From the NCBI RefSeq assembly GCF_050749815.1, contig NZ_CP192735.1, positions 2,914,001 to 2,978,000 on the forward strand: a DNA stretch of 64,000 bases, in the 5' to 3' direction. How positions within the stretch are numbered: the first letter of the stretch is position 1; each line of letters opens with the position of its first letter. Shown here one piece after another: positions 1 to 8,948 of the stretch. The DNA is from Dyella_A sp050749815. Lineage in GTDB: Bacteria; Pseudomonadota; Gammaproteobacteria; Xanthomonadales; Rhodanobacteraceae. The notes below the pieces were generated by a model. The model saw nothing but the letters and a program-made list of their open reading frames with translations. It was not told where the DNA came from and did not search any database. A program made the position numbers and the translations under genes.

Positions 1-62
1 CACGCTGATAAGCTTCCCCCGCCGCCACGCGCGGCATTCCCATCCCGCACCACGGTCGATCG

Positions 63-356
63 ATGCATTGCTACATCTACGCCAGCCTGCGCAAAGCCGA
101 CAGCTACCTGTGGCTGGCCGAGCGCGACGCCTTCGCCAGCCTGCCCGCCGAGCTGACCGAGCTGCTCGGGCCGCTGCGCCTGGCGATGGAGCTCGAGCTG
201 GAAGCGCATCGCAAGCTGCCGCATGAGGATGCCGCGCAAGTGCTCGAGCATCTGCGCAGCCGCGGCTGGCACCTGCAGTTGCCTCCGGCCCAGCGCCTGG
301 CGAGCGCCAACCATCTCGCCTACGGCCACGCCCCCAGCGACGGCCAGGCGCGCTGA
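63..356 (+). CDS. YcgL family protein
   Basis: A 97-residue cytoplasmic protein of the YcgL family. The family core is visible: an N-terminal MHCYIYASLRKADSYLWL segment, an LPPEL-like turn (LPAELTELLGP) and the signature YLQLPP, here HLQLPP near residue 75. The length is typical. No biochemical role is established for the family; in related genomes it often lies near RNase D or septum-site genes. The 62 bases upstream are too short to tell which gene precedes it. The start is the only ATG that includes the conserved N-terminal strand. Confidence 0.85.
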   Translation: MHCYIYASLRKADSYLWLAERDAFASLPAELTELLGPLRLAMELELEAHRKLPHEDAAQVLEHLRSRGWHLQLPPAQRLASANHLAYGHAPSDGQAR

Positions 357-430
357 GCGCGCGCTCCGAAAAAAGCGCCGGTTAACGCCGGGTTACCGTC
401 TGCTTCTTCTCCGATTTCTATACTCGCCCC

Positions 431-3400
431 ATGACCGAGCCCAAACTGCGTCGCCGCCCGCCTCCCCTCCTGCAAGCACTGGCCTGGTTCGTTCCCGGAT
501 GGGTCGCCGTCGCAATTGCCGCCGCCAGCACGCACCCGCTGGTGCTGATTCCGCTGCTGCTGGCCAATGCGCTCACCATGGCCGCGGTCTGCCACGCCAT
601 CGGCTTCGATCCCGAACCGCGCTTCGGCCGCACCGTGCTGCGCCGGGGCGCCGCGCACCTGGTGATGTTCAGCACGTACGTGGCAGTGGTGTTCGTATTG
701 ATCGCCTGGCCGCTGCTGCGCCTGAGCCAAGCCCCCAGTCTGAGCGGCGCGCTGCTGCTGGCCGCGGCGCTGGTGATCGCGCTCACCCTGCTGTGGCGGC
801 TGTGGCCGGCGTTCGGGCTGGTGTTCGTTTGGGATGACGCCTATCCGGCGCAGAGCGACGGTTCGTGGATCTTCACCGCCACCGCGCGCAGCATTGCGTT
901 CGGGCGTCACCTGTCGCGCGAGGAGCGCTTCTTCACCCACTTCCTGCCGGCGGCATTTTCGCTGCTGGTGCTGGCCTTCGTCGCACTCGCCCTCACCGGC
1001 CTGTATGGCGTGCTGCCGCAGGAGATGCGCACCGCCGCGATGGGGCTGTATGGGCTGGTGCTGATGCCGCTGGGTTGCCTGGTGATCGCCAACCGCACCC
1101 TGCGCGCCCTGCTGTGCGAGCGGCATCGGCCGCGCCTGGGCAACGGTGGCAGCTCCGTCGCGCGTCCGCCCGCCGCGCCGTTGACCGAGGCCGAGCGCAC
1201 CGCCGGCACGCCGGAGCAGGCCGCCGCGCTGCTGGCAGCGATCCGCGAGGCCGATGTGGAGAGGGCGCTGGCCCTGGTCGAAGCCGGCGCCGATCCGAAT
1301 ACCGCCCCGCAGCCGGACGATCGCGACCAGCGCCCCGCCTTGCTGCTGGCCGCGCTGCTGCCGGACACCCGTCTGCTGCGCGCACTGATCGCCCGCGGCG
1401 CCGACGTCAATCGCAGCGCAGGCGGGCTCACCGCCCTGCTCGCCGCCACGCGCGACAGCCTGCAAGGCCGCGCCGAGGCGGTGATGACGCTGATCTCCAA
1501 CGGCGCCAATCCGCTGGTGACCGACGCCGAGGGCAACACCGCGCTGCACGGCGCCGTGCTCAGCGACGAACCGATCGTGGCGGCGATGCTGCTCGACGCT
1601 GGCGCCGACCTCAACGCCGTCAACCGCGCCGGTCTCACGCCGCTGGCCACCGCCTGCCGCGCGGCCAACTGGACGCTGGCGAAGTTCCTGCTCGAACGCG
1701 GCGCCAAGACCCAGCTGGCCGACACCGAGCCGGCGCTGGTCGCCGCGGCCAGCCTCGCCGACGACGATCCGCAAGGCGTCCGTCTGCTGCTCAAGCACCG
1801 CGCCGCGATCAACGCGGTGGACGCGCGCCAGCGCAGCGCCCTGATGACCGCGGCCGCCGAAGGTCACGAAGAGATCGCGCGCGCGCTGCGCGCCGCGGGC
1901 GCCGAGGTGAACCTGGTCGATCAGCACGGCAGCACCGCCCTGATGGAAGCGGCCCGCGCCGGTGCGGTGGGCATCGTGCAGTTGCTCGCCCAGGCCGAGC
2001 CCGATGCCACCCTTCGCGACCAGCACGGCCGCGACGCGCTCACCCTGGCGTGCCAATCGCCGCGCGCGCATGCCGATACGGTGCGCGCCCTGCTCGGCCT
2101 CGGCGCCGACCCCAAGGCCAGCGGCAGCGATGGCCGCAGCGCACTGGACCACGCCGCCGCCGCCGGCCGCTGGGACCTGGTCGCCCTGCTCGATCCGGAC
2201 ACGCCGCTGCCGGCGAGCCTCAGCGTGGACGCGCTGGCCGCCGGTGAAGACACCCCCGGTCACCTGCTCGATGCGCTGCGCTTCGGTCACTGGGCGGTCG
2301 TCTCCACGTTCAACCAGCGCGTGCGCGAGTGGACGCCGGCGGAGCTGGCGCGGCTCTACGTGGAGCTTGCCGCGCCCGGCCTGGGCGCGGCACGGCGCTG
2401 GCTGCTCGAACACGGCCTCTCCGCCGAAGCGCATCTGCAGGGTGAGGACGGCGGTCGTGGGCCGCGCCTGTTCGACGCCCTGCTCGATCACCTGCCCGCG
2501 GCCACCGAAGCCATCGATGATCTGCTGCAGGCCGGCGCCACGCCGGCCGGCGCCGGCCTGCTGGCGCGGGCGCTCAATCATCTAGATGGCGATGCCCAGA
2601 GCGTCGCCCTGCCGCTGGCCCTGCTCGAGCGTGGCGCCGATCCGTTCGGACCGGACGAGCGCCTGCGCACGCCGCTGCATCTGGCCGCCGCGCACGGACA
2701 ACTCGCGCTGGTCGCAGCCCTGCTGGCGCGCGGCTGCAATCCCAACGTGCGCGACGCCAGCGGCCGCACGCCGCTGTTCGCTGCACTGGAATGCGGCGCG
2801 CAGGCGACCGACGTGGTGCGTGCACTGGTCGCGCACGGCGCCGACCCGGAAGCCAGCGACGCCAACGGCGAAACGCCGCTGGGCCTGGCGATGGAGCATC
2901 CCGAACTCAAGCACTGGCTCGAATGGGGCCACTGGCCGCGCCCGGCCCGCGCGCTGCGCGCCAGCGACCTGCCGGCCGCCGCCGCGACCGGCGCCGTGGT
3001 CGCGGTGGAGCGGCTGCTGGAACTGGGCATGCCGGTGGACACGCGCGACGCCCAGGGCGCCAGCGCCTTGCTGCATGCCTGCGGCGCCGGCCAGCGCGAG
3101 GTGGCGCAGCGCCTGCTCGATGCGGGCGCGGACATCTCGCTCACCGCGCAGAGCGGCATGACCGCACTGGCCGCCGCCGTCGCGGCACGCCGCGAGGCAC
3201 TGGTCACGCTGTTGCTGGAACATCAGGCACCGGTCGACCAACGCCTGCCCGGCGAGAGCACCGCGCTGATGGTGGCCGCGGCGATGGGTTACCCGGAAAT
3301 CGTCGAGCGCCTGCTGGATGCCGGCGCCGCGGTGAACGCCACCGACGCCCGCGGCCGCAGCGCACTGCACGCGGCGGCGCAGTTCGGTTTCGAGAGCCAG

Positions 3401-3838
3401 GACAGCCTGCGCGCGCGGCGCCTGTTCGACGCCCTGCTCAAGCGCGACGCCGACGTGAACCACGCCGACAACGAGGGCAAGACGCCGCTGCTGATGCTGC
3501 TGGGCGCCCAGCTGCGCCCGGGCAGCGAGTGCGACGCCACCCACATCGGCGCGCTGGTGCCGGTGCTGCTCGAGGCGGGCGCGCGGCTGGAGCACGCCGA
3601 CCAGCGCGGCGTCACGGCGCTGCACGCCTGCGCCATGCACGCGCTGCTACCGCCCGCCCGCGTGCTGCTGGCGCGCGGCGCCGACCGGCACGCGGCCGAT
3701 GGCTTCGGCCGTACCGCCGCCGACGTGGCCCGCCACCTGGGCTACGTCGACATCGCGCACGAACTGGCGGCGCGCAGCGGCGCGGCCATTCCCAGCGTGC
3801 GGCAGACGCTGCGCCAGCCGGCGCAGCCGTCGGAGTAA
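431..3838 (+). CDS. Large membrane-anchored ankyrin-repeat protein
   Basis: A 1135-residue protein with two parts. Residues 1 to about 225 hold five or six hydrophobic segments (for example LVMFSTYVAVVFVLIAWPLL and LLVLAFVALALTGLYGVLP), so the N-terminus should sit in the inner membrane. From about residue 260 to the end it is a near-continuous ankyrin solenoid, with many 33-residue units carrying the G.TALH.A and LL..GAD.N patterns. By eye there are close to twenty units, some degenerate, with a weaker stretch around residues 590-690. Ankyrin arrays bind partner proteins; no enzyme domain is visible. The start is an ATG 74 bases after the YcgL gene. Partner and process are unknown. The fold assignment is firm, the function is not. 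Confidence 0.85.
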   Translation: MTEPKLRRRPPPLLQALAWFVPGWVAVAIAAASTHPLVLIPLLLANALTMAAVCHAIGFDPEPRFGRTVLRRGAAHLVMFSTYVAVVFVLIAWPLLRLSQAPSLSGALLLAAALVIALTLLWRLWPAFGLVFVWDDAYPAQSDGSWIFTATARSIAFGRHLSREERFFTHFLPAAFSLLVLAFVALALTGLYGVLPQEMRTAAMGLYGLVLMPLGCLVIANRTLRALLCERHRPRLGNGGSSVARPPAAPLTEAERTAGTPEQAAALLAAIREADVERALALVEAGADPNTAPQPDDRDQRPALLLAALLPDTRLLRALIARGADVNRSAGGLTALLAATRDSLQGRAEAVMTLISNGANPLVTDAEGNTALHGAVLSDEPIVAAMLLDAGADLNAVNRAGLTPLATACRAANWTLAKFLLERGAKTQLADTEPALVAAASLADDDPQGVRLLLKHRAAINAVDARQRSALMTAAAEGHEEIARALRAAGAEVNLVDQHGSTALMEAARAGAVGIVQLLAQAEPDATLRDQHGRDALTLACQSPRAHADTVRALLGLGADPKASGSDGRSALDHAAAAGRWDLVALLDPDTPLPASLSVDALAAGEDTPGHLLDALRFGHWAVVSTFNQRVREWTPAELARLYVELAAPGLGAARRWLLEHGLSAEAHLQGEDGGRGPRLFDALLDHLPAATEAIDDLLQAGATPAGAGLLARALNHLDGDAQSVALPLALLERGADPFGPDERLRTPLHLAAAHGQLALVAALLARGCNPNVRDASGRTPLFAALECGAQATDVVRALVAHGADPEASDANGETPLGLAMEHPELKHWLEWGHWPRPARALRASDLPAAAATGAVVAVERLLELGMPVDTRDAQGASALLHACGAGQREVAQRLLDAGADISLTAQSGMTALAAAVAARREALVTLLLEHQAPVDQRLPGESTALMVAAAMGYPEIVERLLDAGAAVNATDARGRSALHAAAQFGFESQDSLRARRLFDALLKRDADVNHADNEGKTPLLMLLGAQLRPGSECDATHIGALVPVLLEAGARLEHADQRGVTALHACAMHALLPPARVLLARGADRHAADGFGRTAADVARHLGYVDIAHELAARSGAAIPSVRQTLRQPAQPSE

Positions 3839-3857
3839 GTGCAGGGCACGTCACCCA

Positions 3858-3882
3858 GCCGATGCAACAAGGCCGCATCGGC
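3858..3882 (+). terminator. Hairpin after the ankyrin gene, no U-run
   Basis: A perfect 8-base inverted repeat (GCCGATGC and GCATCGGC) with a 9-base loop starts 20 bases after the ankyrin stop codon. It lacks a T-run, so it may be a stabilising hairpin or a factor-dependent terminator. A second, weaker repeat (CTAGCAC/GTGCTAG) lies at 3939-3958. Confidence 0.35.
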
Positions 3883-4021
3883 AATTCACGCGAAGGGTAA
3901 TTGGGGCGCGCGGCGGCGAGCCGTCCAGTTCCAGGGGGCTAGCACTGCATCGTGCTAGTCGCTTGATGTTGCGAATAAGCGCGTCAGCGGCCGGTGCCGC
4001 CAGCCCCAGACGCCTCGTCGC

Positions 4022-5857
4022 TCAGTCCGGATCGGCCGCCGCCACCGGCGCCGCGCTCTGGCGCTCCTGCGCCGCCTCCGGCGACATGTCGGCGTCGAGC
4101 AGCTTCTGCAGGTCGCTCAGGGCTTCGATCGAGGTCTGCACCAGCCGGGTCTCGTCGTCGTAGACCAGGTACTGGGTCTTCAGCAGCTTCTCGTCGTGGC
4201 GACGGAAGCGCTCCACCCGATCCACCGCCTGCTCGTGCGGCATGCCCAGCGCCTCGAGCGTCTTGCGGGTCATCTTCAGGCTGGAGTGGAAGGTCTCGCG
4301 CACCGGCTCGTCCACGCCCAGGTCCATCAGGCGGAAGGCGTGCTGGCGGTTGCGCGCGCGGGCCACCAGCTTGAGGTGCGGAAACTGGCGACGCACCAGC
4401 CGCGCGATGCGCAGGTTGGCCTGCGGGTCGTCGGTGGCCAGCACAAACACCTCGGCCTTGTCCGCCTGTGCCGCGCGCAGCAGATCCGGCCGCGCCGGGT
4501 CGCCGAAGAACAGTGAGGTGTTGGAGAAGCGGCGCAGCGTGTCCATCTGCTCCACCGAGGATTCCAGCGCCACGAACGGGATGTTCTGCGCGCGCAGCAT
4601 GCGCCCGACGATCTGCCCCATGCGGCCGAAGCCGGCGATGATCACCCGCGGCGGCGCATCCGGCGTGATGGTGTCGTACTCGCGCTCGGGCTTCTTCGCC
4701 TGCACGTCGAGCAGCTTCGCGGCCAGCACCACCAGCAACGGCGTGAGCGCCATCGACAGCGTGATCACCAGCACCAACACGCCATGCACCGTCTCGCTGA
4801 GCAGCTGCTGGTCGGCCGCCTGCTTGAGCACCACGAAAGCGAACTCGCCGCCGCAGGCCAGCAGCACCGCCAGGCGCAGCGCATCGTTGCCGTCCAGCCC
4901 GCCGAGCGTGCGCCCCAGCGGCCACAGCAGCAGGCCCTTGGCGAGCAGCAGCGCAGCCACCAGCCCGCCTACCAGCAGCGGCATGTGCCGCAGCAGGCCC
5001 AGATCCATCGACATGCCCACGCTGATGAAGAACAGCCCCAGCAGCAGGCCCTTGAACGGCTCGATGTGCGATTCCAGTTCGTGCCGGTATTCCGAATCGG
5101 CCAGCAGCACGCCGGCGAGGAAGGCGCCCAGCGTGGTCGACACGCCGACCTCCTCCATCAGCCACGCCGTGCCCATCACCACCAGCAGCGCGGTGGCGGT
5201 GGACACTTCCACCGCGTTGGCCTTGGCCACGAAGCGGAACACCGGCCGCAGCAGGAAGCGCCCGCCCACCATCACCACCACGATGATGCCCACCGTGCGG
5301 GCGATGCCGACCAGGTCCACACCATGGCGCGAGGAGGAGGTAGCCAGCAGCGGCACCATCGCGATCAGCGGGATTGCTGCCAGATCCTGGAACAGCAAAA
5401 TGGAAAACGCCTGCCGCCCGTAGGCCGAACCGGCCTCCTTGCGCTCGGCCAGAATCTGCAGTCCGAACGCGGTGGACGACAGCGCCAGGCTGCCGCCGAC
5501 GATCACCGCCGCCTTGCCCGGCAGCCCGACCAGCAGATACGCCACCGCGCCGATCACCAGCGCACTGGCGATCACCTGCAGCGCACCGGTGCCGAACACC
5601 GAGCGGCGCATCACCCACAGCCGCTGCGGCGAGAGCTCCAGGCCGATCACGAATAGCATCAGCACCACGCCGAATTCGGAGATGGTGGCCACGCCGTGCG
5701 TATCGCTCACCAGCCCCAGCAGCTGCGGCCCGATCACTACGCCGGCGCCGAGGTAGCCCAGCACCGCGCCCAGCCGGAAGCGCTTGGTCAGCGGCACGGC
5801 GATCACCGTGGCGACCAGGAAGACCAGCGCGGTCTGCAGGAAGTGCGGGCTGTCCAA
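4022..5857 (-). CDS. Kef-type monovalent cation:proton antiporter (CPA2)
   Basis: A 611-residue inner-membrane protein of the CPA2 family. Residues 1 to about 385 form 12-13 hydrophobic segments, with the family pattern GYLGAGVVIGP near residue 35 and GAFLAGVLLADSEYRHELE near residue 245. Residues from about 410 carry a TrkA-N/RCK nucleotide-binding domain starting VIIAGFGRMGQIVGRML, as in KefB and KefC. The likely role is K+ efflux coupled to proton entry, gated through the RCK domain; glutathione control as in E. coli is family knowledge only. No KefF/KefG ancillary gene is adjacent. The start is a TTG codon, chosen because it gives the family-length N-terminus and has GGAG about ten bases upstream; no ATG is available there. 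Confidence 0.88.
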   Translation of the reverse strand: MDSPHFLQTALVFLVATVIAVPLTKRFRLGAVLGYLGAGVVIGPQLLGLVSDTHGVATISEFGVVLMLFVIGLELSPQRLWVMRRSVFGTGALQVIASALVIGAVAYLLVGLPGKAAVIVGGSLALSSTAFGLQILAERKEAGSAYGRQAFSILLFQDLAAIPLIAMVPLLATSSSRHGVDLVGIARTVGIIVVVMVGGRFLLRPVFRFVAKANAVEVSTATALLVVMGTAWLMEEVGVSTTLGAFLAGVLLADSEYRHELESHIEPFKGLLLGLFFISVGMSMDLGLLRHMPLLVGGLVAALLLAKGLLLWPLGRTLGGLDGNDALRLAVLLACGGEFAFVVLKQAADQQLLSETVHGVLVLVITLSMALTPLLVVLAAKLLDVQAKKPEREYDTITPDAPPRVIIAGFGRMGQIVGRMLRAQNIPFVALESSVEQMDTLRRFSNTSLFFGDPARPDLLRAAQADKAEVFVLATDDPQANLRIARLVRRQFPHLKLVARARNRQHAFRLMDLGVDEPVRETFHSSLKMTRKTLEALGMPHEQAVDRVERFRRHDEKLLKTQYLVYDDETRLVQTSIEALSDLQKLLDADMSPEAAQERQSAAPVAAADPD

Positions 5858-5954
5858 GCGGGGCGCTCCGTGGGGGTCGGCGCGATTATGTCACGCGACC
5901 TCGGCGCCACCGTGACCGATGCCATGCGGCCGGCAACTGTGGAATCATCGCTGG

Positions 5955-6743
5955 ATGAAACTGCCCACCCTGCCTGCCCTGATCGCCCCGCTGCTGCTCG
6001 CCCTGAGCCTGCCCGCCTGCGCCTCGCGCGCCGCGGTGCCGGTGTATGGCTATCGCGTGGTGCACAGCTACCCGCACGACACCAGCGCCTACACCGAGGG
6101 CCTGTTCTACCGCGACGGCTTTCTGTACGAGAGCACCGGCAATGTGGGCGCATCGACCATCCGCAAGGTCGACCTCGCCACCGGCCAGGTACTGCAGCAG
6201 CGCGAGCTGCCGCCGCCGGATTACGGCGAGGGCATCGTGGCCTGGCGCAACCAGCTGGTCGAGCTGACGTGGCAATCGCAGAAGGGCTACACCTACGACC
6301 TGGACAGCTTCCGCCCCACCGGAAGCTTTCGCTATCCGGGCGAAGGCTGGGCGCTGACCGCCGACGACCGGCACATCTACATGAGCGACGGCACGCCGAC
6401 CATCCGCGTGCTCGATCCACAGACCCTGAGCCAGGTCTCGGCGATCTTCGTCACCGCCGACGGCACCCCCGTGCAGAACCTCAACGAGCTGGAGTGGGTG
6501 AAAGGCCAGCTCTACGCCAATGTGTGGCTAACCTCGCGCATCGCACGCATCGACCCGGCCAGCGGCAACGTGATGGGCTGGATCGACCTCACCGGCCTCG
6601 GCCCCAAACCCGAGGAAACCGCCGACCCCGCCAACGACGTCCTCAACGGCATCGCCTGGGACGCCAAGGGCCAGCGCCTGTTCGTCACAGGCAAGCGCTG
6701 GCCGAAGATCTACGAGATCAAGCTTACGTCGCCCAAAAAGTAG
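5955..6743 (+). CDS. Glutaminyl-peptide cyclotransferase, exported
   Basis: A 262-residue protein of the plant-type glutaminyl cyclase family (PF05096), a beta-propeller enzyme that turns N-terminal glutamine into pyroglutamate. Family landmarks are HDTSAYTEGLFYRDGFLYES near residue 37, the NELEW motif and LNGIAWD near the C-terminus. A signal peptide ends in the lipobox-like LSLPACAS, so it is exported and may be a lipoprotein. The ATG at 5955 is preferred over an in-frame one 36 bases upstream because it puts a basic residue directly before the hydrophobic core. It diverges from the Kef gene across about 100 bases. Confidence 0.88.
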   Translation: MKLPTLPALIAPLLLALSLPACASRAAVPVYGYRVVHSYPHDTSAYTEGLFYRDGFLYESTGNVGASTIRKVDLATGQVLQQRELPPPDYGEGIVAWRNQLVELTWQSQKGYTYDLDSFRPTGSFRYPGEGWALTADDRHIYMSDGTPTIRVLDPQTLSQVSAIFVTADGTPVQNLNELEWVKGQLYANVWLTSRIARIDPASGNVMGWIDLTGLGPKPEETADPANDVLNGIAWDAKGQRLFVTGKRWPKIYEIKLTSPKK

Positions 6744-6986
6744 GCCTGGTCAGCGCGCCGGCGCGCAGCGGACGACGCGTTGCAGGCTCAGTCCGGGCCG
6801 ATGCCACACGCATCAAGTCGGGCTATCTGGCTGACGCTGTCAATTGATCCGTGCGAGCGGTGAAGATTGCGCTCCGGTCTCAGGCGGAACCTGAAGGCAC
6901 GCAGGCGACTTTTCTCAAGCAGTACTGGACGTTGGGCCGTTCGCCCCTTTACGGCCGGCATCCACTTGCGCAAGTCCGCTTTAGAG

Positions 6987-7502
6987 TCAACCGCAGGGCG
7001 GCAACGTCTCAACAGCTGTTTCCCGCACTAAGCCTTCAGGAGTCTTGACGAGTTCGGACACGCTCGCCTTGCAATAGCCATGACCGTTTTCCCGAACCAC
7101 ATAATCGTGCCCGTCTTTTGGGATGAAGGCCGTGGTCGAGTAAGGGCAAAAACCCGCGCCATACACCATGCGGAATCCCTTAGGTGCAGCAAACTCCGGA
7201 TCTGCAAACGTCAGTGTCAGCGGTCTGTCTGCAATCACTCGATACTCGGTGACAAGACGATCAGCTGGTACATGGGACTGCTTGGGCATACCTAGGTCGT
7301 GCGCCTTAGTCCCCCACTCAGCGACCCCTCGCGACTCATCGGCCGGACAATGTCCGGTATAGATTTTGGGTTGGCTGCCGACGAGGCGAATGCGTGCAAT
7401 CGGCCCCGACACCGGCTCCTGATACGTAGCGAAGAAGCTGCATCCAGCGAGGGATGTAAAAGCGCAAGCAATGAAAGTGCGTCTCATGGAGGTGTAGAAC
7501 AT
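6987..7502 (-). CDS. Hypothetical lipoprotein
   Basis: I do not recognise this 171-residue protein. It has a short basic start, a hydrophobic stretch and a lipobox (SLAGC at residues 17-21), so it should be a lipoprotein of about 150 residues after processing. The mature part has four cysteines, including GHCP, GFCPYS and a C-terminal PPCG, which could form disulfides outside the cytoplasm. The ATG at 7502 is used because GAAGGG lies seven bases upstream; the inner ATG at 7487 has no ribosome-binding site. It points the same way as the exoprotein locus upstream and lies in the low-G+C stretch, so it may be an accessory gene acquired with it. Confidence 0.6.
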   Translation of the reverse strand: MFYTSMRRTFIACAFTSLAGCSFFATYQEPVSGPIARIRLVGSQPKIYTGHCPADESRGVAEWGTKAHDLGMPKQSHVPADRLVTEYRVIADRPLTLTFADPEFAAPKGFRMVYGAGFCPYSTTAFIPKDGHDYVVRENGHGYCKASVSELVKTPEGLVRETAVETLPPCG

Positions 7503-7757
7503 CTATAGCCCTTCGCAAACAGTTAAACATCCAGACTAAGCTGGACACTTGATCTAAACGTGGCGGCCGCACCTATCAAGCGAGGCCAATGCAAGAATTT
7601 ATTTACTTGCGTCGAATATCGAAATCTCATTCGTATTTTTGTCGATTATCGAAACATACAAAAATATTATCTGACAACGCCTCCATCAATCCAGACTAAT
7701 CAGCCGAACCCATTAACCCGGCGGCTAATTTGCAATCTTCAAATTTAAAGATTGTGC
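7503..7757. other. AT-rich gene-free stretch with paired palindromic elements
   Basis: No gene is visible here. Bases 7621-7680 contain 18 G/C of 60, against roughly two thirds in the housekeeping parts. Two nearly identical 14-base elements, GTCGAATATCGAAA (7611-7624) and GTCGATTATCGAAA (7641-7654), begin exactly 30 bases apart, and the second contains the odd-centred palindrome TCGATTATCGA. A 7-base inverted repeat (CAATCTT/AAGATTG, 7733-7754) lies just beyond the stop of the next minus-strand gene and could end its transcript. Confidence 0.5.
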
Positions 7758-8255
7758 TCAATCGAAGCAGACCGGAACTGTCATCAGAATCTGCTCACCT
7801 TGCCTTACCACGCACTGACGGCCTATCTCCGTGGTGAGCATTAGGACGGCCATCTTGTGAGCCTGTTCCGCGGACGTGCCGGGATGTGACATGAACCCTT
7901 TAGCCAGAGAGGCAACCATAGGATCATCGTCAGCTGGCGCCTTATGCTCGGGCTTGCACACCATACTGATCGGCGCGCCTTGGTAGTGTCCCGAGAGCCC
8001 CCTGCTTGTCTCGTCGTCAATACCCGACAGCACTTCTTCGCCAGCAATCTCAAGAACGTAACGGTCGTGCGCCATACTTCCTTGCGTTACGCACAGGCTC
8101 AATTGAACTGAGCGATCCGAAATCACAATCTTTCCCGGCTCGCACGCCGTGTGCCCGGGTATAGCCTTCAATGGTTTCCAGGCACCCACGCCCTCTGCCA
8201 AGAGTGGGCCAGCTGTCAACGACAGCACCAAAAAAGCAGCTAGACACGACTTCAT
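7758..8255 (-). CDS. Hypothetical exported protein
   Basis: A 165-residue protein I cannot assign. It begins with a clear signal peptide (MKSCLAAFLVLSLTAGPLLA, probable cleavage after LLA near residue 20). The mature part has four cysteines at about residues 38, 55, 100 and 149 plus a penultimate-region Cys in PVCFD, suggesting disulfides in the periplasm. The ATG has a strong AAGGAG eight bases upstream. It lies between two other minus-strand orphans downstream of the two-partner secretion genes. A role with that locus is only suggested by position and base composition. Confidence 0.65.
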   Translation of the reverse strand: MKSCLAAFLVLSLTAGPLLAEGVGAWKPLKAIPGHTACEPGKIVISDRSVQLSLCVTQGSMAHDRYVLEIAGEEVLSGIDDETSRGLSGHYQGAPISMVCKPEHKAPADDDPMVASLAKGFMSHPGTSAEQAHKMAVLMLTTEIGRQCVVRQGEQILMTVPVCFD

Positions 8256-8475
8256 CCGTCTTGCTCCTTACATAAAGTGTCATTTTTCAGGTTGAAGAAA
8301 TCGCGATCGTTAACTGGCTGCACCAAGTTCACTTATTTCGCGCGTGAAGTTGAATACACCCCACTCGACGACAAACCAATGGAGTGCTTGCAAATAATTG
8401 AATCACCCTGACTATTCTGACAGGTCTGTTTTGGGCGCGACGCAACCATTTGAAGCATGAGCCAGTCTACGAACA

Positions 8476-8937
8476 TCAATTGCTTCCACTTCGGCTGTTG
8501 CCGCTTTCTTTATGGGTGGCCGACCGATGCCCATAACACGTAGCAATGGTTTGTGATGTATACCTAAAATCCAAGTCCAAAACTTTTTGCCCTAGGAAAA
8601 TTTGAGGAGAAATGCGGACGCTCAAAAATATGCCATCCTTACAGTATCCGCCGCCAGATAAGCCGATAGAAGTCCATCCAAGACGGACCAGGTCCTCGTC
8701 GCTTAGCAATTCGCCCACAACCTCGACAGACAACGACGCCACACCATACTTATCAACCTCTCTCCTGTTTATAATTCTTCCTCCATTTTTGAACATTTCG
8801 CGCAAATCACCCTCCATAACACCGAGCCGACTTCTTGACTGGGACAGAGATGGTGTTGTAATGAGCACATATGGAATTGCAATCACCGCATATAGTGCAG
8901 CAATGTAGGGACCAAACTTTTTTATCCAGGCAATCAT
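8476..8937 (-). CDS. Candidate immunity protein / small membrane protein
   Basis: A 153-residue protein with one membrane segment near the N-terminus (about residues 9-28, PYIAALYAVIAIPYVLI) and a soluble remainder; no family recognised. It starts 11 bases after the stop of the giant exoprotein gene. Its ribosome-binding site, GAGGTG, overlaps that stop codon, so translation is probably coupled. In cdiBAI loci the gene directly after cdiA encodes the immunity protein, and position, size and lower G+C fit that role here. The membrane anchor could instead indicate an unrelated accessory protein. The immunity call is inference from context only. Confidence 0.55.
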   Translation of the reverse strand: MIAWIKKFGPYIAALYAVIAIPYVLITTPSLSQSRSRLGVMEGDLREMFKNGGRIINRREVDKYGVASLSVEVVGELLSDEDLVRLGWTSIGLSGGGYCKDGIFLSVRISPQIFLGQKVLDLDFRYTSQTIATCYGHRSATHKESGNSRSGSN

Positions 8938-8948
8938 CTATTAGCACC

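Noticed and set aside
320..2581. A 753-codon open frame antisense to the ankyrin gene
   Set aside because: It is rich in Arg, Gly, Ala and Gln with no family motif, and mirrors a confident gene on the other strand. High G+C makes long antisense frames common.
6753..6766. Perfect palindrome GCGCGCCGGCGCGC after the cyclotransferase gene
   Set aside because: Made only of alternating G and C in G+C-rich DNA and lacking a T-run, so it is weak evidence for a terminator.
7529..7699. The 11-base sequence ATCCAGACTAA occurring twice (7529-7539 and 7689-7699)
   Set aside because: Too short and without target-site or palindrome structure to call an insertion remnant.
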